64,000 nt of DNA from Dimorphilus gyrociliatus (GCA_904063045.1 CAJFCJ010000014.1:1299643-1363642); one strand, 5' to 3'; positions 21,441-35,078 are shown, counted from the stretch's first letter. The notes: a model not told the origin generated them from the sequence alone. Made by a program: numbers and translations.

Positions 21441-24400
21441 TTATCGGCTTCTTTGAACGGCAGTGATAGTGGCTTTTACGGCATCCTCTACATTATTAAA
21501 TAAAGATCCGCCTTTAGTAATCTCTTCTAAGTAGGTTCTGGCTCTGTTGTAATCTTTCTTGGCTGTTTCGCTTAGAATCTCATTATTAATACGGTCTCTC
21601 TCTATTCTCATTACACACAATATAACTTTACAACCGAGACCATAATAGTAGGCTGCTTCCAGCATTGAGGAAATACCTCTAGAATCATCGGTAATGACGT
21701 AAAGGAGGACACGGCATCTATCCTTAAGAGCCGCCTCTCTGGCAATATAGCGTGTGGTCCACTTATTCAAATAGGGATTATAATATGTTAATCCATTATC
21801 TTCAAATATCGGTACAGCAATCTTTTCTCTCCAATTGGAATTAGCGCAAGTACCACCCAAGTAAACATCGTAAGATTCACAGTAATAATTAGATAATTGA
21901 TAGGCCTTTCCAAAGATCAAATTATAAAAGTATCGGCTAAATGATTTTACTTTTTCCCAGGCGTCTCTGGTAAAGCTAACATTTTGATGATAATGAAACT
22001 CGGCAAGAAGACAATAAAATTCCTCAAGGCTATATTCTTCCATATTAAGTTTATTTTCAAATTCATATAACCATGCAGGTAAATCACGAGAAGTTAACTG
22101 TTTAAAAGCTTTTCTCATAACGTCTTTATTTAATTTTCCTTTTCCCTTCTCATCAAAAGTATCGAATACTTCCTTGACAATTCTAGTTTAAGAAGAAATA
22201 GCATTTAAATATATACAATATATATATATAAAACCTAATCTTTATTGAATAATTTAAAGGGAATGAATAATCTTACTTGAATTTTTGCCCTATTCGTACA
22301 TGTGGGCATTTCACAGGTATAGCACCATCGGCAGTTGATAAGTCTTCAATATTGATATTTTCATATAAGACTCTTTTAAGACATTCCAAAGCTGTTGGTA
22401 AATCATTAAAAACTGGTAATCCTTTTCTTTCTACCAAATGAATAAGGAAGGCCTGACTGCGACAAAGGTCATCGTATTCCCTAAAAGTAGAATAAGGTTA
22501 AATGGAGAAAGGACGGGAAGCATATATGATGGTTTATAACGAGAATACATATTTGTATATATAGCAATCATTATAACTATATATGCAAAATATAACTATA
22601 CTTACGTAGAAGATAGTTTTTCCCCAGCTACTAATTGCTCTGGTCCTTCAAAGGCTTTAACGACTAGAATAAGTGGTCTTCCCCTAGCAGCTAAATTAGC
22701 TGCTTCGACCATGGACGCAGTTGACCTTGTTGTATTTTCAATAACGAATAGAAGTATATCCGCATTTTCTTTTGCCTCATTTTCTATTTCGACTAGGGAT
22801 TCGTTCCAATCGTCTCTTTGCTATTTAGTATGATGATGCAACATAAACATTAGTATATTTATTAAAGAATCTTCCGGTTTAAATAAAAGATTGTCGAGTT
22901 TACTTACGGGATTGTAATAAGTAATTTTATTCTTTTCTAGGTATGGTAAAGCAATATCGGCTCTCCACTGTTTAAATAAAAGTATATACAATAGATATTA
23001 TTCGAATCGTAGAAATGAAGAAAGAGACAGAGAGAAGCAGAGAGAGAAAGAGAGGGAGAGAGGGAGAGAGGGAGAGAGGGAGAGTGTGTGTGTGTGTATG
23101 TGAAAATATAAATGTTTCTTACCGTTGTTGGATTACAGGAACCGCCGAGAAAGACTAATAAAAAAGAATAATTAATTAATTAAATTTAATTAACATTTTA
23201 AATTAAATTACAAAAATAATAATAAATATCTATAACATATATATGGAAAAATATACGGGTAAAGTGAGATATATGGTGGGGGTGGGTGTAGGGAGGAGAG
23301 TATTGTTTGCTATTACATATACCTATACAATACACAGTATATACACAGTATATATATATATATATTTATATATTTTTATATACTCTATATATACTGTGTT
23401 GAAGGGGTGGGTGGGATATTGTAGGCGGTTATAGGAGAAACATAAAATATATACACAGTAAAAAAGTTTTTATGGTGTATATAGGATAAAAACAAAAAAT
23501 GGGAGAGGGGGTGGGGGGAGAGAGAGTGAGTGAGTGCGAGTACAAAATTTTGGATACTAAAATGGCGGTTTTTCTTGTTTATACTAGATTGTGGAGTAGT
23601 AAAAATTGGGAGCAATATATAGGTTATAAGCATGCCCTTGACATTTTTACCTCTTCGTAGATTAGGAGATTGGGCTATAATTTTCCGTCTTAATGTTATA
23701 TACGATAATATTAAACAAACAACTGAACCTAGAAAAGCGAAAATGACGTAATATTTAAAGACATTGCTTATAGGTTATGTTATAAATAGAAAAGTGTTAA
23801 GCTCACCATTGAAAGACCTTGAGGAAGCTGTATGGAATATATAAACAAAATGATTAGTCATCGATGAAAATGTTTATTTATTTTTTTTAAAAAAAAAGAA
23901 AAGAAATTAGTAAAGTTGTTCCATACTCACATTTAACAGCACATTCTCCGGTTTTTTCCGAGAGAAGAGATAAAGGCCTGCTCGGAAGAGATCTGTTACG
24001 AAAAAGAAAAGGAAAACGTTATTTATTGTAACAAGAATACTACGATCTTTTTTTAGTATATACATATAATTAACAGTTTCGTTATTATGTAAACAATATT
24101 TGTATATACTTTATATATACTGCATTTACGTATAAAACTACTCACGAATTTCTATATTCTTTCTTCATCTCCGCTACAATAAGACAAAATTCACCAAAAT
24201 TAACTTTATTATCGTCTTTCCTATTGGCAACTGCGCAGGCTTCGTGAACGGCATCTGAGACTGTTTATTTGTTTGTTAATATCATTTTTATTATTATTAA
24301 ACACTGATGACAAACCTTGCGATCTAGAAGGATAAATATTGAAAAAGTGTAAACTCTTTCGAACTTCTTCGTCGGTATGATAATTCTTATCGGTACTATT

Positions 24401-25422
24401 TTGCTTGAATACGTACCATAACGTTCTAAAATATATGAAAACACGATTATAGTTTACATAGAAAATATGCGGTTTTGTTGTAATAACTATTAATATTCGA
24501 CCGCCTACATTTAGATCTAGTTGTTACAACAGCGGTATATAAATATATACAGTAAATGCACATGTACTCCCTCAACAGTTTTTAATATTGGTTTGATTAA
24601 ACAATAAGATTTACTCACATTTACTCACATATCACGTGTTAATTTATAATCATACTAAAATATGAAATTATTAATAATAAACATTACGAAATCTCATTTT
24701 ATCCTCTCAGTCCTTTATTGTATAAAAAGAAAAAAAGGCCTAATCTGCTTTCACTAAACAATTTCTCATTCAAGGAGTTGATTGTTAAAAAAAAAGGAAT
24801 AATGAAAAAATTCAAACTAAACTGCCAGTGAAAGATCATTTAAACATTTGTTTACGTGACGGTTATGCAAATAGTATTAGGTGGATTTTTTATATTTATT
24901 CTATTCTTTACAAAATTGTTAAAGGAGGAAGATTATTAGGTAATAAAGAAGACTTGAATGAATTGAAAAGTAGGTTTGTTCAATCAATTATTCAGCAGTT
25001 TGAATTAATGAAAACAAATCATAGTAATAAGGATTTCGCAATCGCAATGATACACTATATAGGCTATATATGTGTTTATATATATATATATAGTATGATA
25101 TATGATATAAAATATAGTTATCATCGATTGTACAATCACACTAGCCACTATCACGAATTTTTACAAATAAAGAAATAACGTGAGTTCTATTACATATCGT
25201 TGGTTTGATAATTTCTCAAATCTATTATTAACTTCCATATATATATATATATATATATAATTATATGTATATTATATGTATATTTAATTTAGGCTCTCTT
25301 AATATTATATAATATTAGTTCATATTAAAAACTTCATACCTGAATGGTAACATTATATTTGTTGTTCACCTTACGGAGGTTGGTTGCTTTCTGTCTTCAA
25401 TCGAAAATGTCTTATAAGTCAT
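21441..25422 (-). CDS. EF-hand/tandem deoxyribosyltransferase-like protein
   Basis: Twelve exons join in phase to 570 residues: 25422-25375, 24654-24629, 24425-24316, 24260-24146, 23992-23931, 23827-23807, 23728-23651, 23154-23123, 22967-22908, 22820-22606, 22480-22277 and 22182-21441. Residues about 20-110 look EF-hand-like (NRKDDNKVNFGEFCLIVAEM). A hydrophobic stretch follows near 130 (GSVVCLILSYITL). Two homologous domains then appear: VFLGGSCNPTTWR...ITYYNP...TASMVEAANLAARG and VYLGGTCANSNWR...LTYYNP...ISSMLEAAYYYGLG. Between them is a second EF-hand-like piece (VFDTFDEKGKGKLNKD). The domains fit the nucleoside 2-deoxyribosyltransferase-like family; I believe Drosophila Raw belongs to the same group, but this is from memory. 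Enzymatic activity is unproven. Exon 6 is only 21 bases. Confidence 0.8.
23019..23100. repeat. GA-rich and GT microsatellite in an intron
   Basis: GAGA and GGGAGA units run into a short (GT)n tract, inside the intron between exons 8 and 9 of the deoxyribosyltransferase-like gene. Confidence 0.8.
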
Positions 25423-26465
25423 CGACTGAATCACTTTTTAAAAATGCAAAATCTTGTTCTTTTGCATTAACTTTTTAATTTTTATAAAGAAAAATTTGTT
25501 TTGTTTTTTTTTTTAAAAAAAAAATATTCAAAAAACTTTTTCCTTTATAAATTTCTGACCGACCAACAACCAAATAGATTGTGAATTTCACTTTCGCGCG
25601 TAAGTAAAAAGTTAGCCACCAGGATCGCTGTATCGTGACGTAAATTTCTAAAAATAGAACTGACATCAACATGTGATTAATCAGAGTTTTGCTACAATCA
25701 AGAGCAATTAGTAAAACTACTGCCTTGCGTCTCTGCACAATAAGCGATATCAGCAAAGATCTGAATTGAATATTCAACGAGAACTTTTGAATATCAGCAA
25801 TATTTATTGCAGTACCCTGGACATGGGATGTAGGCTTAAATCTGTCAAATCAGCGGTTTTTCGGCTTACACGAATAAAAGAATAAGCTGAATATTGAACT
25901 TTTCTCAAACTCTACGTAATTACAAAGACAAATTTTGAATAGGACTAGTTTCCTAAGCGCAAAAGGCAATAATCAGGTTAAAGCAGAACAGTATGATGAA
26001 TTTGGAGGTTGAATTAGGGGGCGGTAGGTGTGAAATGACACATACAAGACAGACTAGGAGCCAATAAAATGAGATGAAAGATAGAATAAGTGTGAAAATG
26101 ATAATGAAAGAAGGACAACTAAAGCAAGGTTAAAATATAAGAAAAAACTACTTTTACTGGTACAAACTAGTATCATTTTTAAATGGTTATAACGAACTTG
26201 TTAAACAGCACTTCAAAGTAGAGTTTAAGGTCATATTGACAAAATAATCGTAAGCAAAATTCTCTTCGTTGTTGATTTACAACGTTTAGCTAGACTTTTG
26301 AAATAAGGACATATTGTTTAGTTAGACTTTATATTTATTACATTAACACTCTTCGTACTCTTTGATTAAAACCAGAAAAAGTAGAGTAAAACGGAGATGG
26401 AAATATACGTACAGTTACATATACAGTATATATTTATATAGACATATAGATAGGAAAGATGGAAG

Positions 26466-26494
26466 GGAGGAGATAGAGAGAGAGAGAGAGAGAA
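26466..26494. repeat. (GA)n microsatellite
   Basis: A GA run of about ten units within the gene-free stretch, followed by imperfect purine-rich sequence. Confidence 0.8.
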
Positions 26495-26861
26495 AGAGAA
26501 AAAAAGAAACGACAAGAATACAGATAAATATATAAAAGGAATACTTATATAAATTTATAATTACAACTTAATTAGCGTTTTAATTAATTATGAAAAAAAA
26601 GGCGAAATATACATGAAAGAATGATTATAATAAGATGTTTGTTTTAGCTAATTTTCCATTGGAGCTTTGATTGATACAATATACTTTGTAGACAATGCCT
26701 TGAAGTTTTCTATACGCATAAAAAAACTGACTTTTTACATATTCTACCCTTTTATTCGTTGTTTGGAAATTTTCTCTTCTATTTATCAATTTAATATATA
26801 TGATATAAGATAAATAAAACATATTATCATGTATCCTCCCTCCCTGCCTTCCTCCTTCTCC

Positions 26862-26892
26862 CACACACACACACACACACACTCTCTCTCTC
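26862..26892. repeat. (CA)n-(CT)n compound microsatellite
   Basis: Ten CA units pass directly into CT units, preceded by CCTCC/CCTTC-rich sequence. The minus-strand frame through it (Cys-Val repeats) is a repeat artefact. Confidence 0.85.
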
Positions 26893-27066
26893 CTCTATTT
26901 TTAGTCTCAAATGTTTTTTACATTTTTCAATGTCCAAATTATCTATCTTAATCCCGCCCATCTTTTATTCTTTAAGTCGTTCGGTACACTAGACAATTCT
27001 GTGAGCATTTTTCTTTTTTCTCCACTCTGCTTGTTAGCTCCATTTTAGTGAGGATAAAAAGGAAAT

Positions 27067-27104
27067 ATATATATATATATATATATATAAGAGAGAGAGA
27101 GAGA
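27067..27104. repeat. (AT)n-(GA)n compound microsatellite
   Basis: About eleven AT units followed by seven GA units. This TA-to-GA transition recurs elsewhere in the window. Confidence 0.8.
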
Positions 27105-30100
27105 AAAAAGGGAAAAGATGCGATAGTTTCAATTACACTTAATTACATATCACTCTTAAGGAATGCTATTATTATATTATGAACTTCTTTTCTTATGCTG
27201 AATAGACAAAGTTTCTGACATATAATGGCGTATCACTAACGTATCTATAATTAGGCGAATGATTCTATATAATTTATGCAAATGAGAATATTATATTATA
27301 AGTTATCTTTATTTTATAATATTGTTGTTGTTAATTAGGTAATTAATATATAAGAAACATTATTCATACATTGATCGATCTTTTAATGAATGCTAAAGAA
27401 ATAAGGTTAAAGAACAGATTGAAAATTTATCAATTCCTGGCCTATATGATTTTTTTTCTTATTTCTTCCTGTCTTATACTATCTATTAAATTTTTAAAGA
27501 ACATGTATCGATAACACCATAAAATATAGACTTACATGATTGATTTTGCAAAAAGTTATGCCTATTTTGCCGTATTGATGTTATTATTATATACCTAATT
27601 TTAACTATGTCCTTCAAATGAGCCACAAAGTTAGACCAACTAGTAAAATATTGTCCTTTTTTCTCATTTGATAAAAGAAACTATGAATAAAAGATCAGAG
27701 TTCTATAATGAAACTTTCTAATCATTTTCCAGCCTTAGATAAAGTCGTATTAATTATAAATAGAATATTGCACATTTCTCTTTAAAACATGAATATAGTA
27801 TATTAAAAAAAAAGGAAATAATAAAAAAAGAATTAATCATTTATAAGAAATTTAAATTGAAATGATCTAATTTTCTTCATACTTCTATCTTAGTTAGTTG
27901 AAATGTATTGTTTTATATATAAATTTACCATTTTCGACACTTTTTTTGAACTCTTTCTGTTTTATTGCTGACAGAATGAAAAAAACTGAATTACGTAAGC
28001 TTCTTATATGACGGGCATATGTTGAAAATATATAAAAAAATATAACATTTGTCTTAAGTGTCTCTCTCTCTCTATCAATCTATCTTATCTTTGAAAAAAA
28101 TTATATATATGTATATATATTACTATTAAGAACAAAGAGAAGAGAAAACTGAGGCAGAAAAGATATATATATATATACTGTATATACATATGGAAATGTA
28201 CATTAAGCATAATTTGCTTTTTTTTCTCTGAGTCATAGTTATGAATGATTATCAGGTAAAGATTTTTATAATTCTTTACAGAAGAAGAAAAGTTCATTAG
28301 CATTCAGCTGATTCATTATTGAAAATGTTTTTGCTTTTTCATTTCATTCATTCTTTTTTAAACTAAAGAGATTTCTTTCATAATTTCTATTTAACATTGA
28401 ATTGTAGAAAGGACATTGGTCTCTTTATTTTCTCTTCTTTTAAGAGAATGGCTAAATGACAAGTTAGAAAGGAGTTTGATAATAATTAATTTTAAAAATT
28501 TACACTTTAGAAAGAAAGAAAAAGTACAAAAGAGTATTTCTACAGGCACGTCTACATAATTAACATCATATTTGAAATATTCAGTTAAGTTTGTCATCCG
28601 TTCACATGTGCCCTCTACCGGAAGTAAAAACATAAAGAATAAAAATTAGTTAATTCTATATTGATTTTTATGCCTTTCACTATGTTTCGTTCTGAACAGA
28701 ATGATATGTTTTACTCTACTAAAAATGAATATTTTATATATCATTTACATAGTATGTACAGTTTATGGTTTGAGAGTTATTATTCTATCATATGAGAAGA
28801 AGGTGAAACACTTCATTCCCTTTTTTTTTATTTAAATTTAAATCCATTAGTTTTACTGTATTGATTCATGCTTTTGTAAGAGAGCATTAACCTTTACATA
28901 GAAGGGTTTTTTTTTCCTTTATCATCCAGCCTTAATTTTATTAAGAGCGTAACTCTTAACATTATCGAATTGTCTCTGAAATAATTGAAAATGACAAATA
29001 TTAAAACAGAAAGAAAAAAAAACAATAAATAAATAAATAACAAGGATAGGCGTAGAATAAAAAAAGAAAATAGAATAAAGAATTGATCAATTGGCTTTTT
29101 TTTTCTCGTTACAATGTTATTATTTGTAAATATATAAGTATATAAACGTTGAATATATACAGTATATATATATATATATATTTATGTGTATACATACTCT
29201 AATTAAAAAAAACGCTACAGCATTTGATTCTCCTTATTGGATAAATCGATTTTCTTTGTTCACATTTTACGCAACGAGGATCACCTTTTATACCAAATAG
29301 TAATTAGCTGTATTTGACTATATTATTTTATACCATTTTTCACACTACCGTAACCTAAATATCTTATTCTTCATAGACTAGGATTTTTGTGTCATGCTCG
29401 TTCTCTTAATTGCAAATAAAGTCTGTATTTTTATTTCTCCAAATATATATTGATTTTTGTCAATTTCCCTCTTCGTGTTTCTACGTCTCTGGAACCTTTA
29501 TTCTTTTCTTCCTCTTTGTCTACCTATTTCTTCTCTTTTTTCCTCTTATTCACACCAGTTTGTCATTTTCTATATGTATCATGTCTTTAGTCTCTTCACC
29601 TATTCTTTACACTTCAGAGTTTCTCATTAAAAATTTCCACTTTTCTTCAACCAGCTGCTCTTTTCTGTATTTAATTAATGAATGAAAATGATGTAGATGA
29701 GATCTCTAATGCATTAAAATCTACTTTTTTGAGTTATCTCCAAATATGTCTGGTTTCTAAAGATAAAAACATCTGTTAAATTAACATCTTTTAATTTATA
29801 ATGCTCCCAATGTGCAATTTTATCGACTTTAACGATTTTGCGTTTTCATATACAAAACTACTACACCATATGTAATAAAATACTGAAAAAGAAATAAACT
29901 AACATCAGTTGGCATAAACATTATAGAAAAAAAAGTGTTACATACTTTTAACAAATGAAAACAATATCTTAAAAGGTTTATTATTCTTGTTCAGTTAAAT
30001 ATTTTTCAATTACAATAAGGAAAGTAGTAAGAGATACATTTAACAGATATCGTTATTGCGTTGCTGTATATTACCAATCAAACGAATTGATTGTACACTC

Positions 30101-31535
30101 ATTCAGGCGAAAGTAATGATTAAGAGCCTCTGTTACGTAGATTTTCTATGCTATATGTATATCCAAGGAATGCTAATCAAATTAGTATTGATATCATCTA
30201 AAGTGAATATATACTTTATAAGAAATAGTGCCAATTAAATAGGAGACGAAAATTAGTTTCCATAGAAATTGTTTTTGAATATGTGCGATTATGACCTCCG
30301 GCTTTCGTCCTTTTTATTGCTAACCGATTTTTTTTATTTCATATTGAAAATAAATAAATAACAAAGGCTTTAGCATGAAAATTGTATAGTTGTATGGCTT
30401 TTTATACATTTACATGAAATCAAGTCTAAATATAATTATAACTTCAATTTCAATTGATCCCAGTTGAGGAAATAAAACTTGTTATAAAAATGAAGTAACA
30501 ATATTTCCGCTTATAAATAAGTTAGTAGTCAAAAAAGTATTCCCCTTCTTTCATATAGGCGACAGTTTAGAGAAGGTTAGGGATTTACTATTTATGAGAG
30601 ATGAATGCCAATAAGAGGAGATAATCTTTTTTTCATGTATATCAAATAATTTAATGCTACTATTATTCACTTGAAGAAAAGCTTGTTTGTTAATAATTTC
30701 ATATTTTAACCTTTTAGTTAGAAAAATGAGTTTTATACTTTCTGTTTTTTCACACATCTCTTGCTAATAATCCTACTACTATTGTTAAACAATAACATAA
30801 ATGTTGATAGTTTGTCTACTAATAATTTTCTCAGTATTACACGATATTTTGCACCTGTTATTTCTATAAATACGAAACGCTATTAAACAAAATAAAAATA
30901 TTAAGCTATTCGAACATATTTTGTGTTAGAGGCCTCAGTATTTCGTCCTGTCCTTGCAATGCTTTTATTTTAATGCTAGTCATTTTGCTTAATATTTTAC
31001 TTTTGAAAGTTTATTCCTCTCATTTCGTTTAAATGCGTACTAAGAGCTCCAGGGTGTAAGTTAGTTTGCATTGTTTAGCCATATACGTGAACATAGTAGC
31101 TTATTTACGACGCCTTTGCTCTATTCTACCTTGTTGAAATTAATATTTTAACCTTGGTTTCAAATTAAAATCATCAGTTTCCTTTCGTATTGAATTTCGT
31201 CGTTAATAACGTATATTTTCCCTAAAGAGCACAATTGAAATTGAAAAGTAGGTTTCCTTCAAGCAATACCGGTAAGCTTACCCTTAATATATCTTATTGT
31301 TAATTACAAGTTGTAGTAATAAAGTGATTGATTTGAAACGCACTGAGTAGTGTTATACTCACTTATTGATTGTTCGTCCATATCTAAGTCTAAATCTAAT
31401 AAAAGACGCGAAAAAGAATGCGATATTTCATACATCATTTACGTCGAGTCCATTTTACAAACATGTAAATAAAAACATTCATTTGCTTTATAAAATAGAG
31501 GAGTGATAATGACAGAAGCATTCAGCTCTATATAA

Positions 31536-34500
31536 TTAATAAATTATGTTACTTCGCCTTCTCCTTATATGTTGCCCTTGACTCAAAATCTGATTAAGAT
31601 CAATATTTTCCACACTTTCTTCTAAATTGAGTAATTCCGCTTCAAACACCTCCGACTTTGGAGATTTAGACACTCGACTCAAATCCGTCAATTCCACAAC
31701 AGGAAAATTATTAACTCTATCGACTAGCACAACATCATACATAGCATGAGGATCTTTCTCTAGTACAGAAGAAAATTCTACTCTTACTCGATCAACGAAG
31801 CGCAAAAACGCTAATCTGTTGGCTGAGTCTCTTATTATGTAATATCTGTATAATTTTTTATCTGCCAATCCAATCGGAAGTTTATCGGTAACATCTTCTG
31901 AAACCAATTTGGCGACAATATCGTAAAAATTATTATCAACCGTCTGGGGTAAGTGTCTCAAGGCAATTGGAAAGCGTTCGACTGTACAGCAAGAGTCTAG
32001 CAGCTTGATTTCAGAATGCATTATTTTTCGTAATTCAATAGAATCCCTTCGTCGAGCTACATTGAAATTTATAAGACGATAGCTAAGTCCTTCTTTTACC
32101 TGAGAAATAAAATTATGATGATGATTAAAAACAAAAAAAATAGTAAATAAAAAACATATAGAATTGGTCAAAGAAATTTCAATGATAGTTTAGATTGTTT
32201 ACCTGCTCGCTTTCCGCTGAAGTTCGCAGAAGCAGCATACACTTTGCCCGACTTTTTAAACAACGTAATGTGGCTCTCTGGCACTCATAGTCATTTTCTA
32301 AAGGATCAGACATACTTGCTGCTTTTAAACCTCTTTCGATTCGTTCCTTCTTACGATATCCCACCATGCATGGTGCATGAATCCTCTCTATAACGACATC
32401 TACAGCAGTTACATATCCTCCACCACATTTCAAGGAGTTTAGTGGTAATATAGGAAATTTATGAAAGTGCCCTAATTTCAACCACCCAGCGGCTCGTCTG
32501 GTTGAATTAAAAGATAACTGAAATCGGACATTTTGTGCTTCATCTTCCCATGGCTCACAAGCCTCACCAATCATCTTAGCATTAGCCACAATTAACTTAG
32601 CACCATTTCGAATTTTTCCACTCCTAGCTTGTTTTAATAGTAATTCGTCAAGATCCGCTCGTATACAATAATGCCCATCAGATAGAGTAATAGAGTCTTT
32701 TATTCTTGCGCAAACTAAAAGAACTACAGGAATTGCAGAGTTGACATCCTTATTTAGAATGCTTCGTAACACAGGAATATTACGTGCTCTTCGTTCCAAA
32801 TCCAATCGATATCTAGAGTTGTTGAAAAAATATAAACTTAACAAAAGTACTTTCGAAATCGAAAAATACAAGCTTTAGTTAGAAAATGAAAATTTCATAT
32901 TATTGATGTGTTAAGCGCTGAAAGATGACAAGATCTAATTAAGTTTCCTTTTTCTTACCTTAGCAGCAGGTCTCTTAGAACTTCCTCTTCCATTAAACTT
33001 CTTCCAATAGATGAGTACCGTTCATAATTAGATAATTTCCACACGATTAAACCATATGCTGTTTTAGTCCAATTATGATGAACTTTCGCTGGATTCACTC
33101 CGGGAGATGCTCGTAGCGCATTGTGAAATTCTTCCCAACCAGCTTTACCTCCCGAGTTCCATATTAGGTTTGTACCGTTTGACAGTGTTTTAAAAATTTC
33201 GCTAGAATCTCCGCATGAGAATTCGTATGCTAGGGAATTATTTAAGGAAAGACAAATTGACGTTTCAGTCTTTTTTATAGATAATATTTTAGATAGTCAA
33301 TTATACAAGAGCTAAAGTTGTCTGTTTTTGACGTATTAAAATGTCAATTACTCGCAGAAATTAAAAGAAAATAAATATTTATAGGTAAATCGATTTACTT
33401 GTTTCTGAGCTTAATTGGTATCTAATTTATATTATCTATAGACCTTTGTCGATTTCAGAGCTTCTTTAAGAGTCATTCGTTTCCCTGTGTTTTGAGCTAC
33501 CTCATTAGATGGAAATTCTTCGTGAGAGTCTGTTTTTGATAAAATAAATTCTTTTTGATTATTTCTCTCTCTTTCACGTGCCTGCAAGACGTCACATAAA
33601 ATTGCAGCATCCTCTAACCAGTCATCATCTTCTGCGTTTGAATTAAGAGACGATGTCAAAGTCGCATCGGATCCTACTTCTAAATTAATATCTTTCCATT
33701 GGTTTTTTTCGTGTTCTTTCGAAACTTTAATGCCTTCGTTAATGTTGGATTTAATACAAATCGATAATTTTCTTTTTATTGCCTTTGCATTATTTTTATC
33801 GGTTTCAAAATTGTCTATTGGGGTTTCATTTGTCTCCTTTAATCCTTTACTACAAAAATAATTTAATTTTTCCGTATCTATTAGGGATTCCGATGAATCC
33901 TCTTCCTCTTTCCATCTATTTCTGACATGTCTTAAAGCTTCTTCTGAAATGGTAATGCTTTTTCCACTGGCAGTTTGAAAACCTACGAAAGAATTTGTAT
34001 TCCCCTCAGAGACATTTCCAGACCTTGATATTTCTTTGCCAATCACTACATCGACGTCTTTTATACTATCGGTAATGTTTCGCGACAGATTCTTGTTAAC
34101 TGAATCTGAACATGTAATTTCCATTTCCTCATCTTCCATACGACTTCGAATTTTCTCCAGAGCTTCCTCGGAGATGTGAATATTTTTTCCGCTCGCTGTT
34201 TTAAAGCCTATACAAGGCCTTTCTACTTCCGTGTCTTCATTGTTAGCAGCTTTTGTTGTTTTATCTATATTCGCTTCTCTTTCTTCTAGTTGCTCAGTAC
34301 TTTCCTCGTCAAGTAGAGAATTAAAACATGAATCTAATTCATCATCTTTCCACATGCTTTTGACTTGCTTCAGAGAATCCTCAGATATGTGAATATCCTT
34401 CCCGCTCGCCGTTTTAAAGCCTATAAGAGATCCGTTAAAGGTCTCTTTTTCGCAAACGGCCTTAGATTCCATAGCATTCAAATCATATTCTGAACAGACG

Positions 34501-35078
34501 GTACTCTCCCCCTTTAAGAGGCTTGAAGAAATACAATCTTCTTCATTCCAGCGACTCCTTACAAGTTTTAAAGCTTGTTCCGAAATAACTATATCTTTAC
34601 CATTTGCAGTTTTAAATCCTATGAAGGGTTGCTCCGCTGATTTTTTATAATTTTCATTAAAGTGATCTACTTTCTTGTCTTCATTTGCATTAGGATTGAA
34701 TACATTGCCTAAATCTTTTTTATATTCATTGCTAGTTGAATCTAATTTTCTCCTTTTCTCTTCTTGGGATGGTTCTATATTTTCTACATTCTCTCGTTTT
34801 GCTGGAACTTTAAAATTTGTAACTTTTAAAGGTTTTTTAAAAATTTTAGAATCATTGTTTAAGGTAGAACGAATAATTGATGATAACTGTTTTAAAAGAG
34901 TGCCTGAAACAGAAAATTGTCTTATTTTGCAAACAGAATCGCAATTGTTTTGTAAAGATTCCGTCAATTCTTCTGTTGAAATTTGTATAACTTTATCTGA
35001 AGAAGTTCTGAATCCAATATACTCAATACTTTTTAGATTGTCTCTAAAGCTATCATCTGGAACTACTTGCTCATTCAT
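31536..35078 (-). CDS. BRCA2: BRCA2, compact form with BRC repeats
   Basis: BRCA2 loads RAD51 on resected DNA in homologous recombination. The first large exon (35078-33444) holds four good BRC repeats starting near residues 149, 215, 287 and 363, each with GFKTA or GFQTA then GK-x-I-x-IS-E, plus a degenerate one near residue 20 (GFRTSSDK). Exon 33229-32959 is the helical domain (VNPAKVHHNWTKTAYGLIVWKL). Exon 32812-32203 is OB1 (IPVVLLVCARI), then MVGYRKKERIERGL and CQRATLRCLKSRAK in the place of the tower. Exon 32099-31536 gives the rest of OB2 (EGLSYRLINF) and OB3, ending near SVENID. Length is about 1030 residues against about 3400 in human. The exon 1 to 2 joint leaves a one-base phase gap, so a small exon may be missed. 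An acceptor-like CTCTAG lies just upstream of the Met, so earlier coding exons are possible. Confidence 0.93.

Larger units (their letters stand above)
25423..31535. other. 6.1-kb stretch with no supported gene
   Basis: This is the longest gene-free interval here. I found no frame with recognisable similarity on either strand and no convincing chain of exons. It contains many short TA, GA and CA repeats and several TATATAC-N-GTATATA palindromes. The less AT-rich part 25550-25880 lies just upstream of the deoxyribosyltransferase-like gene and may be its promoter or leader exon. The right end is presumably the BRCA2 3' side. Noncoding RNA genes cannot be excluded. Confidence 0.5.

Noticed and set aside
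24828-25178. Plus-strand frame of 116 codons
   Set aside because: It opposes introns of the deoxyribosyltransferase-like gene, begins at a non-ATG codon, and is dominated by Ile, Tyr and Lys from TA repeats.
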